A stretch of 64,000 nt of DNA from Flaveria trinervia (Eukaryota; Streptophyta; Magnoliopsida; Asterales; Asteraceae). Positions 24,071-34,940 of this stretch are shown here, piece after piece (position 1 is the first letter of the stretch; each line of letters opens with the position of its first letter). Location: the NCBI GenBank assembly GCA_025506515.1, contig CM046452.1, positions 103,274,559 through 103,338,558 on the forward strand. Direction: 5' to 3'. The translations under genes and the position numbers were made by a program. The notes beneath the pieces are model-generated. The model worked only from the letters and a program-made list of their open reading frames with translations. It ran no database searches and was not told the origin of the DNA.

Positions 24071-25169
24071 TTATAACATTTTCTGGCACCAGACTCGAAG
24101 GAGTTGATCATAAAAAGAGCATGTAGCAACAATAGTTTTCTCCTTTTGTTTGGCTCGCGTATACTCCCTCTATACCAATCTGCTCCATAAGCAAGTGATT
24201 CGTGTTTGTTATATGTTTCCACCACTTTGACTTCATTCCCATTGACTTTAACTATAGCAAAGCCATTGTGCATACATGCTGCCAAAATCAATCCAGGAAC
24301 AACAGAATGGTTCTTGATTCTCCAAACCCCGCCACCTAAATTGATTGATGTTTCATTTACAGGCCTTGAGATTGATCTAACATCCCATATCCTTAAATTT
24401 TCATCATAGCTTCCGGTAAATAAAGTGTTAGGATTATGTGGAGATTTTGCAATACAACAAACTCCCATCTGATGGGCTTTTGAATTCTGAAATGCAATTT
24501 CAGATGGACCGTTTCGTAAGTCCCATCCCTTAAACTTGCAGTCGTCTGACCCGGTGTAGACCAGATGTGGTTGGTCCGGGTCAAAAGCAGTAGCCCAAAC
24601 CTCAAAGTCATGGGCATTCCATTCTTGTAGTATGCTAGTTTTGGTCTCTTCAATAGATATTAATGAGACCAAACCATCTGAAAGACCCATTGAGATTGAT
24701 GTAGCCCCTGGATTCCAGTCTAAGCACAGACACATAGATGAGCTGACTTTTGGTTATGGGCCTCTTTCAAAGCATCCCCTACATCATATTGCAATTGATA
24801 AGTTGAAATTTTGAAATCATACAGAACATATTGGCATCATATTCTAACAGTTTAGCATACCATTAATGGAGTTTCTAAGTGATGAACCCTCAAGAAACCA
24901 TTAGCATCTGCTTGAGCAAGCAATGGATGTGTTGAATTTCCTCCCACCGGGTTCCATTTCATATCAAATATACCAGCAGTTTTCAACCTAAAAAACAAAT
25001 CGACTCTTTCCAAATCAACATTAAAAAGAGAAATGCTTCCTGATCTACTTGGTTGATCACCCTCTTGCAGGGTGTATGTTGAAGCAGCTAGAACATGGTG
25101 GAACGAATCATGGGGACAAAACTCAACAACGTCTGCATTTCCATCCAAGTAGCAATGTCCCACATCCAT
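24071..25169 (-). CDS. DPH7: Diphthine methylesterase DPH7-like WD40 protein (frame break near C-terminus)
   Basis: DPH7 (WDR85) hydrolyses the methyl ester of the diphthine intermediate so that diphthamide can be completed on translation elongation factor eEF2, in the cytosol. Exon 1, 25169-24861, starts MDVGHCYLDGNADVVEF and includes GIFDMKWNP and LLAQADANGFLRVH. The next block (from about 24745) has MCLCLDWNPGATSISMGLSD, WD repeats (VYTGSDDCKFKGWDLR, LFTGSYDENLRIWDVR), and the family signature GGGVWRI...ILAACMHNGFAIV and SLAYGADW. After YGADWYRG the frame breaks around 24150-24172; in the shifted frame the family C-terminus follows (IVATCSFYDQLLRVW) to a TAA at 24071-24073. The junction between the first two blocks did not fit simple phase-0 splicing, so a small exon or a second indel may be missed. 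A 5' non-coding exon probably lies near 25.7 kb. Confidence 0.85.
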
Positions 25170-26195
25170 AACCTAAGTGAAATTAGAAAAAATCAAATAT
25201 TCAGACATAATCATTTAGTAAACACGAGACACAAATCACAAAACTTTCTTTAGTTTCATTTGGGCATTTCATCGAACAGGTCATGGGCGTGATGACAAAA
25301 TCAAGAATAGCTGTTATACCTTTTACAATACCTAATAGAACTTCAATGTTGATTTCAAACCTAATTTTAATAAAGTGGTAGTTGGAATTATATCTTAGTG
25401 GACTATGGTGATCCTATTTTCTTCAACACTGTAACGGTTTCTTTCAGGTTTTAGTTTCTGGAACACAAATCAAAACTTCAATTGCTACGAAACAGATCGA
25501 AGTAAGCAAACACGCCTATACAGAAAGAAAAAACCTTAAAAAAAACTCAACTAACCATAAACAGACACTTGAAGCAAACAAATGTAGTATAAGATCACAA
25601 ACTTAACGACGACGGCATATGCTACAACGATATATGATAAAATGATGAAGACAAAAATAACCTTGAAATATTTGAGTTGAAAGTAGTACTTACGTGTGTC
25701 TGCTTGAAAAGATGAAATAACAATGGCGTGTGTACAGACACTTGCAAAACGGAGCGATGAAGGAGATTGTGAAAGGGCGTTCGCCAATTGGATCATATGT
25801 GGGCCGAATTAAGGGGCCCATTGGTGTGAGCTTATCTAGTGGTAATTTGGGCTTCAGTTAGAAAAATCTTTCACTATTTCTATTGGGCTACTATGACAAG
25901 TGACAGCCCATGAAATCATGATGGATTTGAGTGATCCAGTGAGGAATTTTCTGGAAAGTAAAATTCGTTTTTTAAGGAACAAGAAAACGGAAGAGAAATG
26001 GAGAGAGGATGCCAGATTTTGTAAATATTGTATTGATTACGTAATCTTTGTAAATCTCGTTTAAAAGATTTGGTGAGATTTAGAGAGTATTTAGAAGGAT
26101 TTTGTCCTAATATAGAAGATATGGGTTGTGATTTTGTACGGGACATAAAAGTAAAAAGAATGTTTAAAAGAAAATAAATAGAGTATACCACGTGG
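25170..26195. other. DPH7 5' flank and intergenic DNA
   Basis: The probable 5' untranslated region and promoter of DPH7 lie at about 25170-25800. Beyond, to 26195, no gene or repeat was recognised. Confidence 0.5.
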
Positions 26196-26203
26196 ATTGC
26201 TAG

Positions 26204-26464
26204 TATAGGCGTACAAACCGGTTCGATTTTTAAGCCGGGCTTTTTATTACTATGCACAAATAGGTTTTTTTTCAAACCGGTTCAGTTTCAAAACGGTTGT
26301 TCATAAAAAATCCTCTAACTGGTTTTGAATAATACGATTTTTATACCGGGTTTTTAAATTTGAAACGGGTTTTGGTGTCGGGTTCAAAACCCGTATACAA
26401 ACCGCCGGTTCAAAATCCAGATATTTGCAGTTTTGTTGCCGGTTTTTAAATTTGTACACCTCTA
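26204..26464. mobile_element. hAT-like MITE, 8-base TSD with two mismatches
   Basis: Ends read TATAGGCGTACAAA (left) and TAGAGGTGTACAAA (right, minus strand), a clear 14-base TIR with two mismatches. Flanks ATTGCTAG (26196-26203) and TTTGCGAG (26465-26472) match at 6 of 8. The interior is full of subterminal AACCGG/CCGGTT motifs, typical of plant hAT MITEs. Confidence 0.7.
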
Positions 26465-27056
26465 TTTGCGAGTGTTAAAAAATATTCAAATATGAATTCA
26501 AAATATCTAAAAACTCAAACTTGAAATATCTAAAAAATCAAATATTTGAAATGCGGATGTGAGAAATTTTGGATGTGGATTCTGATAGTTTTTTGAGGAT
26601 TTTCGAATATTCGAATATACAATAACTATTAATTATAAGGGTATTTTCTTTAATTTTCAGATATTATCCTAAGAACTTTGGATAATCCTTTTTAAGGAAT
26701 ATTATTAAATTTTTATAAATTTTAGATAATACAAACTTTTTAGAACTTGGGATAGTAAAATCCACTCGGATATCTGAAAATCCATATTTCTGATTTTGAA
26801 CACTCCACCCGGAAAAAAAGGGATGGCTCTCGCTTGTCTTTTAATTGTTTGTGTTAGTGGTGACGTTCTAGAAGTGTTTGTGACTATGTTGGTTTTTTTA
26901 TAAAGCATCGATGAGAGTCTACAAAACCTGTGAGTGTTAATAGATTGTACGTACTATATAAATGTACATGTGTATTGTCCGTAAAATTTGAATATATATT
27001 ATATACATGTCGTCTTGTTAATTAAGTGTTAACTAGTTATACATCACGCTTGATGT

Positions 27057-27675
27057 AGGGTGAGTATTTAACCGTTTTAACCGAACCATAACCGAATTAA
27101 CTGTATTAACCAAACTGAATTGACCGAACCGAACAATTAACCGACGGGTCAGTTATGGGATAACCAATAACCGCACATTGCGGTTCGGTTCCGGTTTTGG
27201 TGTACAAGTAAACCGCACCGAAGCGAATGACATAAATGTGCAAAATATTTAGAATACTCCTCATGATTTTACTAGAATTTCATATGTTAACCTTATTAAT
27301 TTACATTTTTATAAGATATATTTACATAATGGGATTCCATTATATATAGAATGAACCCCTAAATAAGTAGAAGTAATGCAAGATGCGTACACGTATTGTT
27401 ATATTCACGCTCTAACTTCGATTCAAGCTCTGGTGGGACCTTAAAAACAAATTTTGTCGTGAACATCCTTATAAAAATTTTACAAACATATTATAATAAT
27501 ATTTTTTTAGTTAAAAGCTTACAATAAATAGATTGGTTAATTAACCAAAGTTAACCGCAACCGGTGGTTAACCGAAGTATCAGTTGCGGTTTCGGTTTTG
27601 AAAATGGTATTAATCGCAGTTTCGGTTTCGGAAATGCTTTTAACTGCATCGAACCGCACCGCGCACACCCCTTAA
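27057..27675. mobile_element. hAT-like element with ACCGAAC/TTAACCG subterminal repeats
   Basis: Both ends are dense in short GAACCG, TTAACCG and CGGTTTCGG motifs (27066-27230 and 27540-27665) around an AT-rich core of about 300 bases. Ends resemble TAGGGTGAG (left) and TAAGGGGTGTG (right, minus strand). No convincing 8-base duplication was found, so the limits are approximate. Confidence 0.5.
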
Positions 27676-27861
27676 TTGGAAGTATTATGTTGTATATATG
27701 TACCTTGACGCAATTGCGTGATATACGTCCCCTTGCGCGTATTAGTTAATTATTTATTTAAGTATTTGAATTTAAATTTTTGTGGGTTTGATAAATTGGG
27801 GCGAGCCCAGTGATCTATGATTGGGTCAAGCTCAACGGGATCAGCCCATTACTAGATCAAA

Positions 27862-28230
27862 GGTGGGCATAAAAATCGGGGTCGGACCCAACCCGGACTC
27901 GGGTACGGTAGTACCCGATTTGAGGTATACCCGGGTTGGACCCGTTTAAACCCGTAGGGTTGGAACCGGTTTTAGTTTTTGAGATTTTTAGCGAACCTGA
28001 GCCGACCAACCTGAACCCGACCGGTTTAAACCCGAGTTGAACTCAGTATTGAACCTGATATTAAACCCGATATTGGATATAAAAACAAAAAAGAAAAGAA
28101 GAAAAAAACTAGATCTGGTACTGAACTCGGTTTCAGACCCGACCCTACCTTACCCGGGTATGACGGGTAGGTTTTCAAGTAAGCGAACCCGACCCAGGTT
28201 CATACCCGGATTCAAGAATACCCGGGCCCG
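27862..28230. mobile_element. hAT-like MITE with ACCCGAC/CCCGGGT motifs
   Basis: The region consists largely of repeated ACCCGA, CCCGGGT and AACCCG motifs on both strands. Left AAAGGTGGGC and right (minus strand) AGAGACGGGC make a short TIR. The flanks AGATCA and GGATCA may be remnants of the target duplication. Limits are approximate. Confidence 0.5.
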
Positions 28231-29025
28231 TCTCTGGATCATAATCCTTGATGATTCCTAAATCAAGTTGTGTTCTTAAAATTGTTTCTATCCATATATT
28301 TCAACAATGCACCATAGCACTAATTTATAGGGTTGTTAGAGTATTAAAATGGTGTTCGCGCGATGCGGCGGTGCGTAATATGATAGGGTAACATTTTACA
28401 TACGGCGTACGTTTCTGGTATTTTATTATCAATGTAGTATTTTATAATAATCTAATATGTTAAAAACGAGCGTGTAATAAAATACACAAATTTAAAAGTT
28501 TTATATGATTCTTAAAGTTCCTAAAATAATAAAAAAATTTAATGTTTATATGGTTGCTAAAATAATACAAAGTTTAAATAGTGCAAGTATTCTAAATTTT
28601 TATGTAAAAGTTAGTAAGTTTAAAAATATTATATAACTAATTATAAGATATAATTACTGTTTTACCCTTAAAAGTAGTTATACATTATGCATTTAGCAAA
28701 ATACATGTTCTTAATTTTAAGGTATCTTAAATTACCCATATTATATGTTTTATATATAGTATAATTAAAAATAAACAGACGAGTTTGGTTAACTAATTAA
28801 TCATTAACCTTCATCTTCTTCTTCTTACTCTAATAAAATGGTAAATAGAATGTCACGTGTCAGCATCACAATCATTCTCATCAAAATTTTCTTCTCTCTG
28901 TCATATTAAATAATTACCTTAATTATTAATATATTATTTTAATATTTAATAATAAAAAAACTATATGTTAAGGTTGTTTCTAAAGAAATAAATTATAACG
29001 CCCGTAAAGTATTAATAATAAGTAA

Positions 29026-29056
<31 letters not shown>

Positions 29057-29211
29057 TAATAATAATAATAGTAATAATATAATAATAATAATATCCTGCA
29101 ACAAGATTAACAAAGGAAAAGGTTCCGATCCGTATCGGTTACAACAACAATAAGGGGAATGGGATGTAAACTCCTTCTCAATCACATCTTTATCAGAACG
29201 ATATATATATA

Positions 29212-29667
29212 CTAACTTTAGTAAAGCCGTGTATTACACGGGTTAAATAAATAAAATATTATTATAATAATTTATTATTTATATAATATTATTTTAAAAT
29301 ACGAAATGACTGAAATTATAAAACAATGATATCAACTTTTTAGAATTATGTTTTTAATTTTTTAAGTAAATATTTTGTTTAAAACAAACCGTAAAAAATA
29401 TTATTTTCAAAAATTTTCTTATTACAACTCCCAATTTTGATTATTATTATTTTTTTTAAATATACTTTTTAAAAATAAAATTATTTAGAAGTAACCTTAA
29501 TAAATAAATTTCTTTCTTAATTATTAAATATTAAAAAGTATTTAAGATAATATTATTAGTAATTAAGATAATTATTTAATATGAAAAAGAGGCGGGAAAT
29601 TTTAGGTGAGGATGATTGTGATGCTGACACATGGCACCTCATTTACCATTTTATTAGAGTAGTAAGA
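29212..29667 (-). mobile_element. Short non-autonomous Helitron inside the solo LTR
   Basis: Read on the minus strand it starts A|TCTTACTACTCTAATAAAATG and ends with hairpin CCGTGTAATACACGG (29227-29241), then about 14 bases, then TTAG|T (a degenerate CTRR). It is inserted between A and T in an (AT)n stretch. About 456 bases. It matches the flanking Helitron in opposite orientation. Confidence 0.65.
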
Positions 29668-29885
29668 TATATATATATATCTCCATCCCAATCGCACCTC
29701 TCATGACCATCCTTGCTTGCTTTTGAACTTACTGTTTCGACCTCACCCATTCCGCATTCTGGTTCGAGTTGTTGTGTTGATTGTAACCGAAAACAAGTCA
29801 CTCAAAACAACCTTTCTATCTGACATTATCATCACTTAACCGTCGTTGAAGACTTCTTGTCATCGAAATCACCGGTAGGTGTTTA

Positions 29886-30893
29886 GGTGCTGTTTGTTTT
29901 TTCTGCAGCAAAATGTCTGCAGTCTGCGGACCACATTTGCAAACATCTGCAGAAGAAGAGGTGAATCAAACGTCTGTAGTCTGCAAGAAAAAGACTGTTT
30001 GTTTTTAAACATCTGCAGACTGTTAAATTATTTTCTAATTATAATAAACCTATTTTTTTAACCTATAAAAAGTCGATCACTTTAAATTAAGAAATTATGT
30101 TTTTATCCGTAACAATCAAATAATATCAAATGTTAACAAAAAGCAATTTTGAAATTTGGGGATTCCACTTCCCTCGTTCTAGTTTCGTATTCCCAGAACC
30201 AGGCTCCTTCAATGGCTCATATTTTTCCTCCATTGTTGCAGAAGAACGAATTCAAGAAACCCCAAAATGTGCAAATGAAATCTTTAATTTCAAAACCCAC
30301 TAGTCAAGTGAAATTAATTGAACCCCAGATGAAAAGCTTTTAAGTATTTCCAAAGAGACAATGGCTATGAAGGTGGAGGTGGCGACGGTGCGGCGGTCGG
30401 GAAGGTGGAGGCCGTGACGGGGCTGTAGGGGGGCGGTCGACGGCTTTGGAGCTGAGGCCTCGTCCGTTGAGGGAGAAGCGTTTGAACCGGGGTTGGGTTT
30501 TGGAACTTTTCTGATGCGTTTGAACCGAGGTTGGGGATCGGGGGTAGGGCTCGATGTGGGGATGAAGATGCTGCACCGTTTTCTGTTCGGCGGCAGGAGA
30601 CCGACGACACGGCGGTGATGTCTGTCCGGTGGTGAGAGGAGAGGTGGGCAAGGGTTGCACACAAATGAAGGTGATTTCAGGGTTAGGGGGAGTTAAGAAG
30701 AAATGAGAAGAGGTTAAGAAAGAGTTGAGAAGTGGCAAGACCACATCTTCTTCATGTAGACCTCACGCAGACGTTGTTTAATGAAACGTCTTTCAAAAAT
30801 CAAACAGTCTGTGCACTAAAAACCTCTTTCCGCGTCTGCGTACACGCAGATGAAGAGGTTGGGAAGAGGTTTTGAAGAAAAACAAACACCACC
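29886..30893. mobile_element. PIF/Harbinger-like MITE, TSD TTA
   Basis: Left end GGTGCTGTTTGTTTTTTCT and right end (minus strand) GGTGGTGTTTGTTTTTCTTC form the TIR, with TTA duplications at 29883-29885 and 30894-30896. The ends carry repeated TCTGCAG(A/T)C motifs. The core 30360-30740 is GC-rich and gives overlapping proline-rich ORFs in several minus-strand frames, none with recognisable domains. Confidence 0.75.
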
Positions 30894-33150
30894 TTAGTCA
30901 TCTCAAGTTCTACGAAATCTCGAACGGGTTTGATCTTCGACCGGGTACAAACTAACTATTCACTTTAGAATTTAACTTTCGTGAAACTTTGGTTAGAGAG
31001 ATGTCTAATTCATATGGACGATAATGCAGCCACTGTCGCACACAATGGACTGTACCGTTGCCTCTTACGTTGATTCACTTCTGTTCGACTATCGACCGAA
31101 CGGTTCAAGCTTTCTTGTTCGATCGGTTTCTTCGTTTATTAACCAAGGTAACTACATTGATCTTTCGTTTCCTTACACGTAGGCATGATGGGTTGAAATA
31201 TATTATTTTGAAAAATCCAGCAAATTCGTTTCTGGCGATTAGGATGTTATTAAATATTCAATCGTATCGGATTAAAGGCATAAACACACCCATTTAAAAG
31301 ACAAAATCGGTTTGAATTCCTGGCGCGTGTTAATTGTTCGAGACCTTCAACTTTCTTTGTTGCTGACACGAAATATGAACCAAGTAGTTTAGAAAGCGAT
31401 TACTTGCATATAAATATTGTTTGGTTGCAATACCCCGTGCTATTTTATATAATCAAGTGTCATAATTGCACCTTCAATTTTATATTGTATATAATTAAAC
31501 GTTCGAATGGGTTTCGATGATTGATGAATCATTTTATTTAATTGGTAAATTTTAGTCTAAACTCTTATAAAAAAGTTAAGTATTTTAGTTAAGCATACAA
31601 TAATGTTATAGTATTTGTTCACTCGTTCTTTTGGTTTATTCATTCGTGCATACATTGTGAATCTTGTGGAAATATTTATAAATTATGTGAACTTTGTTAC
31701 CAAGAAACTTCACGTCACGGAATTTAAAGAATAAATAATTCATGACCTTTTTTAAATGCCAAACCTTCATATACTTTCAATACAACCAATTTCACGTTAT
31801 ACTTCTCTAATTTCATTCGCTTTAACTAACCCAACTAGCAAAACGAATATAAAAAGAGTACAAACCACTATATGTCTAGAGGTTAGTAATTGTTTAAATA
31901 CCTTAAAGCTACGTCGCCGGAAAGCCATAAGTTGTCACAAAAGGAAATTTGGTCTATAGATCTGATTTGAATCCTAATTAAAGGCGTAGGTTTTAATACA
32001 ACTTGAGACTGCGTCGACATTGCTTGCTTTAACATTTGGGTTAAGGTACGGATTCTTGATTCTTGTTTTGTATTTGATTCCCGTTCATCTTCAGTTTTGA
32101 TTCCTGTCATACGCTGTAAGTTTGCTTTTGATTATGTTATAAGTACCTACACTACTTTATATTTCTGAAATTTGTTACCCGAGCTCTCCCTATCTTGGGG
32201 ATTGACCAAGGCACGTTATTGCGACATCAATAGCGTGACACCAACCGTGGCAGTGAGTTGAGATCACGACGTCTTTAAAGAGGACTCTGAATTTATATTG
32301 GTCATGCTGTTATATTATTATTTTTTCAGAGACGTATGGATCGATCATAGGTTAATTATGTATTTTCCTGATTGATGGTTGCACACCACTCCATTTAGGA
32401 TTCTGGTGAATGGTTTGTATGTCTGTCCATATTTCATTTCACATTGGTTCACGGGATCGCTACCTGTGTTCCCTCTGTTTAGTTATTATATGATATGATT
32501 ATTAGCTCGGGTTATGTTTTATTTAACATATGTATATATATTATGTTATTCTATTATATGTTATCATCATATTTGTTATTTTTGTTATCTGTTATTTCGT
32601 TCACTGAGCGTTATGCTTAGGCGTACTTTTGTTTTCATGCACGTCAGGTCAGCAGGGTCATCCTGAAAGGGAGCGAAGAGTGAAATTATGGATATGAAGG
32701 CTTAAATCCATTTTTTATGTAGTAGACTTATGATTGATTTTTAGACTAATGTTTTATTTTATGGAATTTAGACTTTAACAATTATTAATTATGGAATTGT
32801 GTTTTGGACTTTTGATTACCATGATAGTGACACGCCAGCCTTGTCGGGTTGGGGTGTTACATAAATTTTATAAGATAATAAAATTTTCCGAAGCATAAAA
32901 CTCTATTAAAAATACGAAATATTTTTAAATTGGTATTTTTAAAAAGTCAATATTTTAAAACAAAAAATAATAATGACATTTTTATACGGTTTGTTTTTCA
33001 ACAAAATGTTTATCTTTTTCGAAAAAACTTAAAAACAAAATTTTTAAAAGTTGATATAATTGCTTTATTACTTATAGTTATTTATTATACATAATTTTAG
33101 TCATATCATTTATTATAATATCATTTTATAATTAATCAATTTTATTATAG

Positions 33151-34940
33151 GGGTCCAAATAATCGATCTAAGATCAACGCGTTGTGACGACGCCATTAAA
33201 GTGAAAATAATATGTAAAAATGTTAAATCACACACGCACACTACGACATGTTAACTCGTAAAATTGAAACCGAAATGCAAAATGAAAAATTTATAAAATA
33301 TAAACATTATAGGGTCCAAATTGAAATTTACAAAAATATCAAGCCTAAGTTTTAAAAAATATAAAAACATCAAGTTAAAATAAAAAAAAGTTAAAGATTA
33401 ATAAAAAAAAAAAAAAAAAACAATCCACGTAACATATAATACCAATTGCATTACATATAAAACCTCATAACTAGTATAATATAAATTGTCATGGCTTTCA
33501 CTTTTATTTTATGTATCTAGTCATATAAAACACAACTTTAGTTTTGAATCAGTGCGACGTGTTATCGGCCTCTTCAGTACATGTTTATTCTAAACTTTTA
33601 AAACTAGATCCATAAACTTTAGATGTTAATAGTGGTGACTTCACATATGCCTTTTAGTCTTTTACAAGCACTCCCCATTTACTTTCATCTTCCAAACCCC
33701 CTTCCACCTCACCACCGCCACCAACCACCGTAGCACCACCAGTCCGCCGCCGTTCGCTTGCCGGTGGCTACAATATCGACACCAATCGACAATCAAAACA
33801 CCTTCATCACCGCTTAATGATCAAAATCTTTCCACTGCATGCCTCGAGAAGATAAATCTTTTATATTCTTTGTGAACTCGAAACCCTATTTTTTCTGTTT
33901 GGGTTTTTCCCTTTTGCTCGTGACCTCTTTTAGCGCGATTCCATCAATCAACACAAAAACACACTGGTACTCAGTCTTGCTTCGTTTGTATGTAGGTGTA
34001 CTCTATAACCCAATTTGATCGTTCTTATTCTCTTTTTTTCTTCATGATTAGGGTTTTATTGTAGTTAAATCGGTTTAATTTGAAAAGCGAGAGTGATATT
34101 TGCTTGTATACTGCAGTCTATTGCATGGTTTTTGAAAATGTACTATGTTTTTTGGGTTTAAACTGCAAAAAGATCCACTTTAAACTTCTTGAGTGATATA
34201 GAATTTACTTTATTAGCCCTGATGTCTTGTTAGTTCTACCCTTGTGTTGTTTTCTGTAATAAGGATGGGTTGTTGCATAATTTGTTGGCTGGATTGCTGC
34301 TACCTTTTAGTTTGTGTTTTCCCCCCAATCAATTGCAATTCAGTTCCTCAAGTGGAAAATTTTCTGATACAGACTGCTACTTTTAATGATTTGTATTATG
34401 TACTAATGTATATTTGTACATCCTTGAAAGTTGATTCTGTCAAATTGCAGAAAAATACTAGCTTATATATTAGCAGTGCATATTCTTGTGAGTTTTATGA
34501 TTCAATTTAAGGCACATTTCAGGATTCAGTACTTTTTTTTAATCATCTGTTGCATGTTTATTATGTATTTTGTGTGTATGTAGTGTTACTCACAGGTAAT
34601 AAAATCTTTCCATATGTACGTGATTGTCATGTTTGTGAATGTTTTCCTTCTTATTTAACTTCCTGTTAAAGTGAAAGCATTTGCAGAGCCTATGGTAGGG
34701 GTCTCTGTTCTTCAAATGCAATTCGTTAACTAAGATTCTATGATCTTTTATGTTTTTCTGTTATTATGTTAAACTCTTCTAGAGCCTTTATATATAGTTA
34801 CCTTAATAATATAATGCTAATATCTTTTACGGTAATAAAGATAAAGATTCCAGTTAATGGCGGGTAATTTGTAACAGCCTATCGTTGCTGACTTACTAAG
34901 TCACATTCCTGATCCATTTGCAGTGAATGAAATAATCTGA
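33151..34940. other. MORC promoter and 5' untranslated region
   Basis: 33150-33660 is AT-rich with no gene seen. From about 33690 the sequence becomes C-rich (CACCACCGCCACCAACCACC), as expected for a 5' leader. A long 5'-UTR intron probably runs from about 34000 to an acceptor TTTGCAG just before 34923. Confidence 0.5.

Larger units (their letters stand above)
28994..32861 (+). mobile_element. Solo LTR (Ty3/gypsy-like), 5-base TSD TAAAT
   Basis: The left end TATAACGCCCG (28994) and right end GGGGTGTTACA (to 32861) are the inverted TGTAACRCCC/GGGYGTTACA ends common in plant gypsy LTRs, the left with TG changed to TA. They are flanked by TAAAT at 28989-28993 and 32862-32866. No gag-pol is present. 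The LTR contains a (TAA)n tract (29025-29092), a Helitron (29212-29667) and a Harbinger MITE (29886-30893), so the LTR proper is about 2.4 kb. Near the 3' end, GTTCACTGAGCGTTATGCTTAG (32600-32621) and the following region look like LTR regulatory/R-U5 sequence. Confidence 0.75.
28820..33150 (+). mobile_element. Helitron remnant split by the solo LTR
   Basis: The left part (about 28820-28988) begins TCTTACTCTAATAAAATGG, and the right part (32867 to about 33150) contains ACGGTTTGTTTTTCAACAAA. Together they align, in opposite orientation, with the Helitron at 29212-29667: AAGGTTGTTTCTAAA at the break corresponds to AAGGTTACTTCTAAA in the other copy. So a once contiguous Helitron copy was split by the 3868-base LTR insertion. 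The 3' hairpin is not evident in this copy. Confidence 0.6.

Noticed and set aside
29886..29905. Harbinger MITE at 29886 as hAT
   Set aside because: The duplicated flank is 3 bases (TTA), not 8, which fits PIF/Harbinger.
30300..30744. Proline-rich proteins in three overlapping minus-strand frames
   Set aside because: All lie in the GC-rich core of a Harbinger MITE, with no conserved motif and equal coding look in several frames.
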